Positions 37,169 through 45,795 of a stretch of 64,000 nt of DNA are shown here, piece after piece. The notes under the pieces were generated by a model, which saw only the letters and a list, made by a program, of their open reading frames with translations, did no database searches and was not told the DNA's origin. The stretch's first letter is position 1; the number at the start of each line of letters is the position of its first letter. This DNA comes from Paenarthrobacter aurescens TC1. GTDB lineage: Bacteria > Actinomycetota > Actinomycetes > Actinomycetales > Micrococcaceae. The position numbers and the translations under genes are program-made. The stretch covers positions 2,542,001 through 2,606,000 of the forward strand of contig CP000474.1 of assembly GCA_000014925.1 (NCBI GenBank). The letters run 5' to 3'.

Positions 37169-37411
37169 TTAGGCCACGGAGGAAACAGCCTGGGCCAGTT
37201 CCTCGATCTTGTCCGGGCGGAAACCAGACCAGTGGTCCTGCTCGGTCACGACAACCGGAGCCTGCATGTAGCCCAAGGCCTTCAGGCGCTCGAGGGCCTC
37301 GGCATCCTGGGAGATGTCGACACTCTGGTAGGCAATGCCCTTCTTGTCGAGTGCCCGGTAGGTTGCGTTGCACTGAACACAGGCCGGCTTCGTGTAAACC
37401 GTAACGGTCAT
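37169..37411 (-). CDS. nrdH: Glutaredoxin-like protein NrdH
   Basis: An 80-residue redoxin with active site KPACVQCNATYRALD and the NrdH signature WSGFRPDKI near the C terminus. It reduces NrdE and is itself reduced by thioredoxin reductase. It is the first gene of the nrd operon; candidate NrdR boxes lie 150-210 bases upstream. Confidence 0.96.
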   Translation of the reverse strand: MTVTVYTKPACVQCNATYRALDKKGIAYQSVDISQDAEALERLKALGYMQAPVVVTEQDHWSGFRPDKIEELAQAVSSVA

Positions 37412-37566
37412 GATCCCTGTCCCCTTAGTTGAAGTCTGTCGCTCTTCGTATCTGGCGGGCTCAACCGGAACTAGTTTCTGAATCCGATACCGGCCCGCGG
37501 GCTGCTGTGGCAGCCAACACGCTTATTTAGTCTTGTGCTGGTTTCCCGCTCAATCCGTAAATCGAT

Positions 37567-37622
37567 ACTACATGTAGTGCAAGCGCCTCGCCGGAACCCC
37601 AAGATGATGTATTACAAGTATG
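37567..37622 (-). promoter_or_regulatory. Candidate NrdR box pair upstream of nrdH
   Basis: ACTACATGTAGT (37567-37578) is a perfect palindrome like the NrdR consensus core ACxATATAGTG-type. A weaker copy, ATTACAAGTATG (37611-37622), follows with centres 44 bases apart, about four helical turns, the arrangement NrdR tetramers use. nrdR itself is not in the window. Confidence 0.5.
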
Positions 37623-37718
37623 TCATTCAATCCACCGCTCGTCCACAGGCAAGGGCTCTCAAAATGTCCGTGATTCCGCCGAATTGAGAGATGTCATCCA
37701 CACCCTGTGGACTACTTA

Positions 37719-37781
37719 GCCACATTTAATCTCCAGCGTGTCGCCCGGATACGGCGTGTCGTGACACTTTGAAAATGTGGC
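37719..37781. promoter_or_regulatory. Inverted repeats in the LysR gene promoter region
   Basis: GCCACATTT (37719-37727) is repeated in inverse as AAATGTGGC (37773-37781). Between them is a second dyad, GTGTCGTGACAC (37756-37767). Both lie just upstream of the LysR-type gene and are candidates for autoregulation. This 394-base nrdH-LysR gap holds nothing else that I can call. Confidence 0.35.
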
Positions 37782-37805
37782 GTGGCGAACAGCTAAAATC
37801 GGCTG

Positions 37806-38771
37806 ATGGTCAACCTTCTCCATCTCCGCACCTTGATGGAGGTCACCCGGCTGGGTTCCTTCGCCGCCGCTGCCGCCCAACTCGGTTACACAGCTTCGGC
37901 AGTATCCCAACAGATGGCAGCGCTGGAACGCGATACCGGCGTCGAACTCTTTCAACGGTCAGCCCGCAGCGTCATCCCGACGGAGGCCGCGGTCACCATG
38001 ACCCGGCACGCATCGAAGGTGCTGACGGACGTTGAGGCCCTCATGGCGGCGGCTTCGAGGACCAACGACTCCCCCGCACAGGAACTGAGACTGGGCATTT
38101 TCCCCAGCCTGGCCACCTATGTGCTGCCGGACATCCTGCGGAATGAGCGATGGAGCGGGCTGGGCATTGAGCTGCGCGTCTCCGTGGCTGAGCCGGCGCA
38201 AACCATCCAAGGCCTGCGCAGCGGCGGCGAACTGGATGTGGCGCTGGTCTACCAGGTGGGGCAATCCGGCTTGGCCTGGCCGCACTCACTGGAACGCCAG
38301 TGGATTGGCGACGACGACTTCCGGGTGGTGCTGCCGGCATCATGGAAAATCCGTGAGGATGCCGAGATCGAGGCGGCACACCTCTCCGACATGCCATGGA
38401 TCGTCCACCACCCGGGCACCAGCGATGCCCTGGTGATCGAACGACTGTTCGCCAGCTGCAACCTGCACCCCCGCGTGGTGGCCTACAGCGATGACTTCCA
38501 CGCGAGCCTGGAGATGACCGCCGCCGGGCTTGGCGCCTCGCTGGTACCGGAACTGGCGCTCCGGAACCGGCCACCCGGCGTCGTGGTCCTTGACGTACCG
38601 GACATCCGGCTGGCGCGGAACATCTTCGCGCTGCTCATCAATGAAAAGCGCACAGCCCAAGTGCAGTTGTTCACACAATTGCTTGCCGACACCCTCAGGG
38701 ACACCTCGGGAAAGAGTGGTCTTCACCCCCTGAAACCCACTCCTGTCAAGGGTCGCAAGCTCCAGAGGTGA
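37806..38771 (+). CDS. LysR family transcriptional regulator
   Basis: A 321-residue regulator. The N-terminal winged helix-turn-helix is FAAAAAQLGYTASAVSQQMA followed by ALERDTGVELFQRSAR; the remainder is the periplasmic-binding-like effector domain (QELRLGIFPSLATYVLPDIL onward). The target and effector are unknown. It is divergent from nrdH but its nearest same-strand neighbour is a DUF2004 gene, so a local target is not obvious. The C-terminal tail is basic (LKPTPVKGRKLQR). Confidence 0.9.
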   Translation: MVNLLHLRTLMEVTRLGSFAAAAAQLGYTASAVSQQMAALERDTGVELFQRSARSVIPTEAAVTMTRHASKVLTDVEALMAAASRTNDSPAQELRLGIFPSLATYVLPDILRNERWSGLGIELRVSVAEPAQTIQGLRSGGELDVALVYQVGQSGLAWPHSLERQWIGDDDFRVVLPASWKIREDAEIEAAHLSDMPWIVHHPGTSDALVIERLFASCNLHPRVVAYSDDFHASLEMTAAGLGASLVPELALRNRPPGVVVLDVPDIRLARNIFALLINEKRTAQVQLFTQLLADTLRDTSGKSGLHPLKPTPVKGRKLQR

Positions 38772-38821
38772 ATTGGCGCCAAGTGCTGGAACCCGCCGGT
38801 TGATGGGGTTAGATTGATCAC

Positions 38822-39328
38822 ATGGGCAAGGTAGCGAGCAAACATTTTGGGGAGATCGAGCTCAACCACGGGCGTGAACATTGCTTCGTCGCGAGACACG
38901 AACTTGGCGGTAATCAGCTGGAGCTGGACCTCAACGTCACGGCGCACGACCACTTCGATGAGGCGGCCATGCGAAAGGTGGATTACAGGTTGCGCTTCCT
39001 ACCGGAACTCGTGGACCAGGTCAGGGAGATGATCGCCGACGAGCTCGACCAGGACGGCACCAACCCTCAACAGTTCCTGCACTTCCACAGTTCACAGCTC
39101 AAGGAAGAGCAACTCGAATCGGTGTTCGGTGTCAGTGACAAGGGCCAGCTCACCAACGATGTTTTCCTGAAAGCCCTGAAACTAGGCCATGTGGCCATCT
39201 ACCCTGGCCAGCCGGAGCGCTACTTCGTGCTGGACTTCACGCTCGGCTCACACTTCACGGACGAGCTGCTGGTGGTGGCCGCTGATGAAGACGGCGTGGT
39301 GGACGACGAAATCCTGTGGGAGTCCTAA
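38822..39328 (+). CDS. DUF2004 family protein
   Basis: A 168-residue acidic protein with HFGEIELNHGREHCFVARHE at the N terminus and ELDLNVTAHDHFDEAAMRKV after it, the pattern of DUF2004 proteins; the C-terminal half has YFVLDFTLGSHFTDELLVVA. Function is not known to me; some relatives sit beside polymorphic toxins as possible immunity proteins, but no toxin gene is here. No signal or membrane segment. ATG start, no strong ribosome site. Confidence 0.7.
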   Translation: MGKVASKHFGEIELNHGREHCFVARHELGGNQLELDLNVTAHDHFDEAAMRKVDYRLRFLPELVDQVREMIADELDQDGTNPQQFLHFHSSQLKEEQLESVFGVSDKGQLTNDVFLKALKLGHVAIYPGQPERYFVLDFTLGSHFTDELLVVAADEDGVVDDEILWES

Positions 39329-39458
39329 AGGGTTTTAAAGCGTACGACGGCGGCCGGTCACCTTCAGGTAGTCGTCGTGGCTCCATCAGGACGCAGCCGC
39401 GGCTGTTACGCCTGGAATGATGTGGCAGTTGATTTGCGAATATTCTTCGCCTGAAGCT

Positions 39459-40163
39459 TCACCATGGCCTGTCCACACCCGGGGATGTGTCCGGCCCCCG
39501 CAGGTACTCGCCACGTTCTTGACCCTCCGAACGCTCACGGTGGGCCTGTTGCGCGTTCTCTTCGAGCTGCTGGAGTTGTTCCTGCTTCGGGGCCGGCGAT
39601 GTTTCCTGGTTGGGAGTGGATGGATCATCAGTTCGCGACTCGTCCGCGGCGATCTTGCCGGCGAGCCTGTCCGCGGCGGAGTGGAGCTTGCTGCCCTCTC
39701 CGGCGGCGTTCGCCGGACCTTCCGTGTGGCACTCCGGCGGCGCGGCCTTTGCTGCAGCCAAGGCTTCCTTGAAAAGCCGGGCTGCGGCGTCCCGATCACT
39801 GGCGGTATCCCCCAGCTTCTCGATGCTCAGCACCAGGTTGACGCGCACTTTGCATTCATCGGTCCCCGCCCCGGCTTGCAAGGCCGAGGCAAAGTCCTCC
39901 CGCGCAGCAGCAAAGTGGCCCGCCACAACGTGGGCATCCCCTGAGGCGAATAGTGCTTTGTGTGGCTCCAGGACGTTCGCCAACTTCAGCCACGACGCCG
40001 CACTGGCCACGCCCTCCGGCTCACCAGAAGTGAAAGACTCCTCGGCAGAGGCGCCCAGCACACCAACGCTTAGCAACTTCGCCGCAACTGCGAGCGCCAG
40101 GAGTGCGGGTGGTGCTGACCAGAGCGCAAGCCGGTTTCGCCGCCGTCGTGCGTTGCCGTTCAT
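39459..40163 (-). CDS. TPR-like membrane-anchored protein of the MoxR-VWA operon
   Basis: A 234-residue protein with an Arg-rich start (NGNARRRRNR), one N-terminal membrane helix (LALWSAPPALLALAVAAKLL) and an outside helical domain resembling tetratricopeptide repeats (ALFASGDAHVVAGHFAAARE, KVRVNLVLSIEKLGDTASD). The C-terminal 60 residues are disordered, rich in Gln, Glu and Pro. Position after two VWA genes matches the BatC-type member of Bat/MoxR operons. It overlaps the upstream VWA gene by four bases. Function is likely structural. Confidence 0.7.
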   Translation of the reverse strand: MNGNARRRRNRLALWSAPPALLALAVAAKLLSVGVLGASAEESFTSGEPEGVASAASWLKLANVLEPHKALFASGDAHVVAGHFAAAREDFASALQAGAGTDECKVRVNLVLSIEKLGDTASDRDAAARLFKEALAAAKAAPPECHTEGPANAAGEGSKLHSAADRLAGKIAADESRTDDPSTPNQETSPAPKQEQLQQLEENAQQAHRERSEGQERGEYLRGPDTSPGVDRPW

Positions 40164-41161
40164 GTGGTTGGTTCCTTCCGCGCGGCTGACCGAAGCGATT
40201 GCAGGGCGGTGAAGTGCCGCAACGGTTCGTGGATTGCCATGAGGAAAGCGGCCGAGGCAAGCAGCCAGTAAAGTTCTACGCGGCCCGGGGCGTCGTGCGT
40301 CATGACGGTCATGGCGCCGGGGCGGGCTTGGCCGAGCATGTGGGATGGTGGCTCGTTGCCTGTTCTGTGGGCGTAGGGGACGTGGAGTTGCTCGGCGATG
40401 GCACGCAATTGCCCTTCGTCGATTCGCGAGATTGCGTCCTGTGGGTTGTCAGTGGTTTTGTCCTTTACATATCCGGCGTCGGGGTCCGCGGATTCCTTCA
40501 TGCGGCCGCCCTCGCCGGTTCCGTACCCGAGCACCGCTCCCCCGGCCACGTTGCCGGTGTCCATGGGAGCCGGTGCCTCGGCGCTGGTGTTCTCACCGTC
40601 GCCGGCGTAGAAGACCAGTGCCGGGCGCCCTGGATGTTGCTGGTTGGCGGCAGCGAGCCTTTCCTTCAGGAGTTTCGCCGCTCCGGTCACGCTGCTTCCC
40701 TTGGCATACCTGCTGTTTTGGGGTTGCAAGGTGGTCATGCCCGTTTGGAGAGCTGTTGCGTCCCGTGTGAGCGGCATGCGGACGCTGGCTTTGCTGTCGA
40801 AGGTGATGAGGGAGAACTTGGCTCCGGCGAGTTCCTTGGCGATGGCCATGACGTCCTGTTTGACCCCGGAGAGCCGGGGGCCGGTTCCGTTGTAGTCTTC
40901 TGCGCCCATGCTTGTGCTGGTGTCCACGACGAAGAACACGTCCAGATCTGCGGTTGCGGTTTCGGCTTGGCCACCGGCCCAGCCGGGACGCAAAGCGGCA
41001 AGCAACAGAAGTACGACGGCGGCACACCGCAGAGCTTCCGGCCTCCAGGTTCGCCTTGGCTGGCTTCGCCCACGACTGACGAGTGTCCATGAAGTGAAGC
41101 CCAGCACGGCGACGAAGGCCAGGGCCAGCAAGGGCCAGGGGATGATGGGGGCGAAGGTCAT
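40160..41161 (-). CDS. VWA domain membrane protein (BatB-like)
   Basis: A 333-residue protein with N-terminal membrane helices (WPLLALAFVAVLGFTSWTLV and CAAVVLLLLAALRPGW), a von Willebrand A domain with MIDAS motif FFVVDTSTSMGAED, and a C-terminal helix (VELYWLLASAAFLMAIHEPL). The ATG chosen overlaps the previous stop as ATGA; a longer frame adds five residues. Such proteins act with MoxR ATPases in envelope or complex assembly. Confidence 0.82.
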   Translation of the reverse strand: MTFAPIIPWPLLALAFVAVLGFTSWTLVSRGRSQPRRTWRPEALRCAAVVLLLLAALRPGWAGGQAETATADLDVFFVVDTSTSMGAEDYNGTGPRLSGVKQDVMAIAKELAGAKFSLITFDSKASVRMPLTRDATALQTGMTTLQPQNSRYAKGSSVTGAAKLLKERLAAANQQHPGRPALVFYAGDGENTSAEAPAPMDTGNVAGGAVLGYGTGEGGRMKESADPDAGYVKDKTTDNPQDAISRIDEGQLRAIAEQLHVPYAHRTGNEPPSHMLGQARPGAMTVMTHDAPGRVELYWLLASAAFLMAIHEPLRHFTALQSLRSAARKEPTT

Positions 41162-42138
41162 GGTTCCAGCCGCCATCCGAGCAACAGCATGCCCGATCCG
41201 GCGAGCAAAGCAATCCCCAGTGGCCAGGCCGGGGCATCGGCCACCACTGCCTGGGGTGCTGCAAGGTAGCTTGTGGCCTCGCTTTCCTGCACTTTCCGGA
41301 CGATGCCCGGCACGGCATCGGGGCTATCCAAGGTGAAGTAGCTGCCCCCTGTTCGTTCAGCCGCTGCCCTGAGCTGCACTCCGGGCTGGTCTGGTTGCTC
41401 GCCGTAGTCCATGTCGCCGGGGTTGAGGGCGTACACCTTCACGCTTTTACCGGTGGCCAAGGCGGTGGCTTCGTCCAAAGTGAAAATCGGTTCCCCGGAG
41501 AGGAAGTTGTCAGTTGCCAGCACCACTGACCGCGAGCGCTTGGCATCCCCTGTGTCGGTGTCGGGGAAGCTCTGTATGCAGGATGCCAGTCCGTCGCCGA
41601 TGAGCGAGGAGCCTTCCCCGTTCCAGGTGCCGTCGAAGAAGGACCCGGCACCGCTGTCCAGGGCCTCCTTGGCGCGGGTAAGTTGTTCGGCGGCGTACTG
41701 GTAGTCGTCGGTGAGCGGGAAGAGTTGCACACTGCTGCTGTCGAAGATGACCATGCCGATTCGTTCGCCGTCGAACTCCTTGGCGAGGCCCTGGAACACT
41801 GAAGCTAGTGCAGCATCCGTGCTGGTCATGGAGCCCGAAACATCCAGGCAGAGCACGATGTCCCTGTTCCTGATTTCCGGCTGCTCCACGGTCCGTTGCG
41901 TGGGCCTTGCGGCTGCCGTGGCGGTGGCGGCGAGGAACACTGCGCCCAACACCACCGCTAGCGCCAGGCGTGTACGGTGCCGGCGTAAGGACTGTTGGTA
42001 TTGGGGGAGGTCAGTGAGCCGCTCGCCGTGCGCGATGGGTCTGGTCCTTGCCGGACCACGACGGCGGCGGTACAGCCAGGCTGTGACCGCCACCGCTGCT
42101 GCGGCCAGGGGAAGAATCCACCAGTGGCTCAGTTCCAT
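41158..42138 (-). CDS. VWA domain membrane protein (BatA-like)
   Basis: A 326-residue protein: helices near the start (WWILPLAAAAVAVTAWLY and TRLALAVVLGAVFLAATATA), a VWA domain with complete MIDAS LCLDVSGSMTSTD, and a C-terminal helix (WPLGIALLAGSGMLLLGW). ATG overlaps the end of the upstream gene by ten bases. The frame is open far upstream but that part is the shadow of its neighbour. It probably pairs with the second VWA protein. Confidence 0.85.
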   Translation of the reverse strand: MELSHWWILPLAAAAVAVTAWLYRRRRGPARTRPIAHGERLTDLPQYQQSLRRHRTRLALAVVLGAVFLAATATAAARPTQRTVEQPEIRNRDIVLCLDVSGSMTSTDAALASVFQGLAKEFDGERIGMVIFDSSSVQLFPLTDDYQYAAEQLTRAKEALDSGAGSFFDGTWNGEGSSLIGDGLASCIQSFPDTDTGDAKRSRSVVLATDNFLSGEPIFTLDEATALATGKSVKVYALNPGDMDYGEQPDQPGVQLRAAAERTGGSYFTLDSPDAVPGIVRKVQESEATSYLAAPQAVVADAPAWPLGIALLAGSGMLLLGWRLEP

Positions 42139-42608
42139 GACGAGACCACCTGACGTGCGGCCTCTGCGGATTGCGTGACTGAATGGACTGGTGTGGCGGC
42201 GAATTCGTTGGGGTAGATGCCGGCTATCCCTGCCGCCAACTCCCTGAGGTGGTGGCGTTGGAGGTCCTCGAGGGTCATGGAGGTAACTGGCAGGCCCGTG
42301 GCCGCGCCGACGAACTCCCGCACGAGGAAGCTGAGTCTTTGGTGGGCGTCGCGCTCGGGTAGGCGGCCGGCGTCGGCGTCTACGGTGGTGGCGTTGATTG
42401 CCGTCAGGCAGGTGGTCCGGAGCGTCTCGAGGTCCTGAGCGCTCCTTACCTGACGGAGTGGAGCCTTGCTGTGGTCCGGGGTCTTCTTTCGGACCGGGCG
42501 GAGGATCCAGGCGTACCAGGCTCCGATGAGGAGTACGAGCATGAGTCCAAGCCACAGCCACTGAGGTTGGTACTGCAAGGGAGCATAGAAGCCGTTTTCA
42601 TCCTGCAC
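42129..42608 (-). CDS. DUF4381-like single-pass membrane protein
   Basis: A 159-residue protein with one membrane helix (WLWLGLMLVLLIGAWYAWIL) followed by a helical cytoplasmic part with RLSFLVREFVGAATGLPVTS and LRELAAGIAGIYPNEFAA. Its place between DUF58 and VWA genes fits the DUF4381-type component of MoxR operons. The GTG (VQDENGFYAPLQ) overlaps the DUF58 stop by 11 bases. Confidence 0.7.
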   Translation of the reverse strand: MQDENGFYAPLQYQPQWLWLGLMLVLLIGAWYAWILRPVRKKTPDHSKAPLRQVRSAQDLETLRTTCLTAINATTVDADAGRLPERDAHQRLSFLVREFVGAATGLPVTSMTLEDLQRHHLRELAAGIAGIYPNEFAATPVHSVTQSAEAARQVVSSWN

Positions 42609-43527
42609 GAGTACCGCCCTTGGACGAGGACCGTGAAGTGAAGGACCCTGAGCGGTGCTTTTCGAGGAGCGCGAAGACAGCAGTGAGCACATCGGCGCTG
42701 CCGGTTGCGTGTTCCTCGGCAATTCCCAGCCGGTGGAACACATTCCGCCGCAGCTGTCCGCGTTCCAGCATTGCCGCAGCATAGGCCGCACGTACCTTGG
42801 CGTCCACGGCCAGGGGCAAAGGAATTGTTTGTCCTGTGCCTACGTCAATGCTGTCTTGCAGCCGGCTCCCGGGCTCAGCAGCGAGTTCGGCGTCACGGAC
42901 GGTCAGCCACAGGACCTCGTGCCGGGCACGCAGCCTGCGCATCAGGCTCTCTGTGCGGGCATCGGGCAGGAACTCGTCCGCAACGGCAACAATGAGCAAA
43001 CGTCCCTTCAGGTACCTCAGAACATAGTCCAGTTGCTCCGCAATTCCACTGGCTGGACCGTCCAAAGCAGCGCTCGCATCCACTTCACGGAGCAGCCGCT
43101 CCAGATGTTCCTCACCACTGCGCGGCGGAACGTATTTGGACGCCTCGGCGTTACCGTGCAGGAGGCCGACGTCGTCACCGTGCCGGGAAGCCAAGTACCC
43201 CAGGACTCCGGCAGCATGAACAGCGATGTCCTTCTTGGACTCCCCGGACAATGCTTGGGCGGCCATGTTCCTTCCGGTATCCACCAGTAACAGGACTGTG
43301 TGGCGGCGAACGGCCACATAGCGTTTCACCAGCGGCGATCCGTGCCGTGCCGTCGCTTTCCAGTCGATGTCACGGACCTCATCGCCGGGCACATATGCGC
43401 GGAGTTCATCGAAGTCCAGGCTGCGGCCTTTGAAGACCGATCCGTATTCGCCGTCAAGAAGGGTCAGTGTCCTGCGGTGGGCGAAGATGAACATCTTCGA
43501 CTTGACGCGGCGGAGGAGGCTGGGCAC
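42598..43527 (-). CDS. DUF58 domain protein
   Basis: A 309-residue protein with the DUF58 signature FDELRAYVPGDEVRDIDWKA followed by TARHGSPLVKRY, then a VWA-like fold (HTVLLLVDTGRNMAAQAL). It accompanies MoxR ATPases in nearly all such operons. No membrane helix. The GTG start lies 12 bases after the MoxR stop. Confidence 0.88.
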   Translation of the reverse strand: MPSLLRRVKSKMFIFAHRRTLTLLDGEYGSVFKGRSLDFDELRAYVPGDEVRDIDWKATARHGSPLVKRYVAVRRHTVLLLVDTGRNMAAQALSGESKKDIAVHAAGVLGYLASRHGDDVGLLHGNAEASKYVPPRSGEEHLERLLREVDASAALDGPASGIAEQLDYVLRYLKGRLLIVAVADEFLPDARTESLMRRLRARHEVLWLTVRDAELAAEPGSRLQDSIDVGTGQTIPLPLAVDAKVRAAYAAAMLERGQLRRNVFHRLGIAEEHATGSADVLTAVFALLEKHRSGSFTSRSSSKGGTRAG

Positions 43528-43538
43528 GTGCCGCTCCG

Positions 43539-44546
43539 CTATGGGGTCTGGACGGACGCCAACACGGCATCGATCACGGTTTCCACGGAAATCTCCTCAA
43601 CCACAGCATCGAATCCCAGAATGATCCGGTGACGAAGGATCCGATGAGCGAGGCTCTTGACGTCTTCAGGAATGACGTGGTCGCGCCCCTTGAGCAGCGC
43701 CATGGCGCGGGCTGCCTGGCTGAAGGCGATGCTCGCCCGCGGGCTGGCGCCAAATTCGACGACGTGGGCCAGCCGGGGCTCCAGATACTGTGAAGCGTTG
43801 CGTGTGACATAGGAAAGTCCGACGATGTAGCGCACGATAGCCGGATCAATGTAGACCCGCCTCACCAGTTCCTGAACCTCCACTACGGCGTCAAGGGAAG
43901 CGGCTGCCGGAGGCCTCTGCTCCGCGCTGAACACGCCGGCGTCAATCCGCCGGATGACATCCGCTTCCTCCGCTGGACTCGGATAGTCCAGGACGTCCTT
44001 AAGCATGAACCGGTCCATCTGCGCTTCAGGAAGACGATACGTCCCTTCTTGCTCGATGGGGTTCTGCGTTGCGAGCACCAGGAAAGGCTTAGGCAGGGGG
44101 TAGGACTCTCCGCCAATGGACGTCTGCCGCTCCTGCATCGCTTCCAGCATGGCGCTCTGGGTCTTGGCACTGGACCTGTTGATCTCATCCAGCAGCACAA
44201 TGTTGGCATGGACCGGGCCCAACTGCGTGACAAAGGTACCCTTGACGGCGTCGAAGATCTGCGTGCCGGCGATGTCGCTGGGCAGCAGGTCCGGCGTGCA
44301 CTGGATCCGGCGGAACTCTGCACTGACCGACTCCGCTATGGCTTGGGCCGCGGTGGTCTTAGCCAGCCCCGGCACACTTTCCAACAGGACATGGCCACCC
44401 GTCAACAGGCCGATAACCAAGGTCTCACGCAGCCTGGCCTGGCCCACCACCTTGTTTTCGAAGCTGCGGACGATGCTGCCTATAAGCTGTTGGGCACGGG
44501 CCATGTCCGGCGCATCGATTCCGGCCATGGCTGTGGTCTGTTGCAC
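43539..44546 (-). CDS. MoxR family AAA+ ATPase
   Basis: A 335-residue AAA_3 ATPase. Walker A is LESVPGLAKTTAAQAIAES, Walker B and sensor 1 are NIVLLDEINRSSAKTQSAM and LVLATQNPIEQEGTY, and the lid domain is present (ASPRASIAFSQAARAMALL). MoxR proteins act as chaperone-like ATPases for VWA partners. The GTG (VQQTTAMAGIDAP) is chosen because GAGGGG precedes it by seven bases. It heads the operon of six genes. Confidence 0.92.
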   Translation of the reverse strand: MQQTTAMAGIDAPDMARAQQLIGSIVRSFENKVVGQARLRETLVIGLLTGGHVLLESVPGLAKTTAAQAIAESVSAEFRRIQCTPDLLPSDIAGTQIFDAVKGTFVTQLGPVHANIVLLDEINRSSAKTQSAMLEAMQERQTSIGGESYPLPKPFLVLATQNPIEQEGTYRLPEAQMDRFMLKDVLDYPSPAEEADVIRRIDAGVFSAEQRPPAAASLDAVVEVQELVRRVYIDPAIVRYIVGLSYVTRNASQYLEPRLAHVVEFGASPRASIAFSQAARAMALLKGRDHVIPEDVKSLAHRILRHRIILGFDAVVEEISVETVIDAVLASVQTP

Positions 44547-44661
44547 TCGTGGTCCCCTCGCTGGCGTTGATGTGAAACGGCCACTCCATCCAAGCCTTCC
44601 CGGAACGGGTTCGCAATGGGGACCCCTCCCCATGTGGACTTCCGGGGTCTATCCTTTTGCC

Positions 44662-44865
44662 ATGCATCAGCTACCAGCCGCCTATCAGAATTACCTCGCC
44701 TCCCAGGACCAGCACGTCATCGACGCCGTACGGCCGGTTCTCCTCCAGTCCGCAGCGGACCAACGACACGGAGTACGCATTACCTTCAACAGGGGCCCGA
44801 CCGGCCACCAAGCCCACCTGGACGATTCCATACCCTACGGCGAAATCATCGAAGACATCGACTGA
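44662..44865 (+). CDS. Small hypothetical protein
   Basis: A 67-residue soluble protein, MHQLPAAYQNYLASQDQH at the start and a C terminus ending YGEIIEDID. No recognised domain. The frame is divergent from the MoxR operon, and the longer upstream frame is antisense to the ATPase gene. Codon composition looks normal for a real gene; no strong ribosome binding site is visible. Confidence 0.5.
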   Translation: MHQLPAAYQNYLASQDQHVIDAVRPVLLQSAADQRHGVRITFNRGPTGHQAHLDDSIPYGEIIEDID

Positions 44866-44916
44866 CGCAGACGACAAACCTGACATGGAGCGGGGCTGGC
44901 CTTTCATGGGCTCCAG

Positions 44917-45795
44917 CTAGCCTTTCATGGCTCCGGACAAGGCAAACGAATTCCCCATGCCACGGGAAACCAGCGCGTAGAGCACCAGCACGGGGACCGA
45001 ATACAGGATGGAGAACGCGGCCAACTGGCCATAAGCGATAGCTCCGTGCTGGCCGAAGAAGCTGAAGATGGACACCGCGGCTGGTTGTTTGCCGGTGGAC
45101 AGCAACAGGATAAAGGGGACGAAGAAGTTCCCCCACGCCTGGATGAAAACGAAGATGAACACCACGCCCAGCCCCTGCCTCATCAGTGGGAGCACGATGC
45201 GTCGCAGCGCCGCCATCGTGGAGGCTCCATCCACCCACGCCGCTTCCTCCAACTCAAGAGGAACCGAATCCATGAAGTTCTTGGTCATCCAGATGGCCAT
45301 GGGCAAAGTCGTTGTTGCCATGAAGAAAATGGTGGCAGCCATGGAATCCAAGAACTGCAGCTGAACAAACAGGCCATAGACAGGCACCATGATGGCCGTC
45401 ACCGGCAACGACGTCCCAAACAGGACCGTGTACATGAAGGGCTTGTTGAACCGTGATTGATACCTGGACAACGGGTATGCGGCAAGCACGGCAGCAAGAA
45501 CATTCACCACAGCCGTCCCCGCCGACAACATCAAGCTGTTTGCCAAAGGTTGAAACAACAGCTCAGGAGTCATCACGGCACGGAAATTGTCCATCGACGG
45601 CGTTGACGGCACCTTAGTCTGGTAACCGGCTTCAGGATCGACGGCGGCCAAGAGCAGCCAGAGCAAAGGTGCAACAAAGCTCATCCCAATCACAGCAAGG
45701 GCTATGTTCGCCCCCAGCCTGGCCCTGGACCTGGAGCTGCCACCCGCCGTCGTGCTTTCCGTCCCCAGCGGCGCCCGCAGTCGGCTGGTGGTCAT
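44917..45795 (-). CDS. Carbohydrate ABC transporter permease (MalG type)
   Basis: A 292-residue membrane protein with six helices and the EAA loop LEEAAWVDGASTMAALRRIV seen at residues about 190-210, contacting the ATPase. The N terminus includes NIALAVIGMSFVAPLLWLLL. It is coupled to the MalF-type permease by a four-base overlap. The partner ATPase is not encoded here, as is common for actinobacterial sugar importers sharing an MsiK-like ATPase. Confidence 0.92.
   Translation of the reverse strand: MTTSRLRAPLGTESTTAGGSSRSRARLGANIALAVIGMSFVAPLLWLLLAAVDPEAGYQTKVPSTPSMDNFRAVMTPELLFQPLANSLMLSAGTAVVNVLAAVLAAYPLSRYQSRFNKPFMYTVLFGTSLPVTAIMVPVYGLFVQLQFLDSMAATIFFMATTTLPMAIWMTKNFMDSVPLELEEAAWVDGASTMAALRRIVLPLMRQGLGVVFIFVFIQAWGNFFVPFILLLSTGKQPAAVSIFSFFGQHGAIAYGQLAAFSILYSVPVLVLYALVSRGMGNSFALSGAMKG

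Noticed and set aside
38822..39328. DUF2004 protein as an immunity protein
   Set aside because: No adjacent toxin or secretion gene supports it.
44116..44661. Long extension of the small hypothetical gene
   Set aside because: Antisense to the MoxR ATPase gene; the ATG at 44662 is the sensible start.
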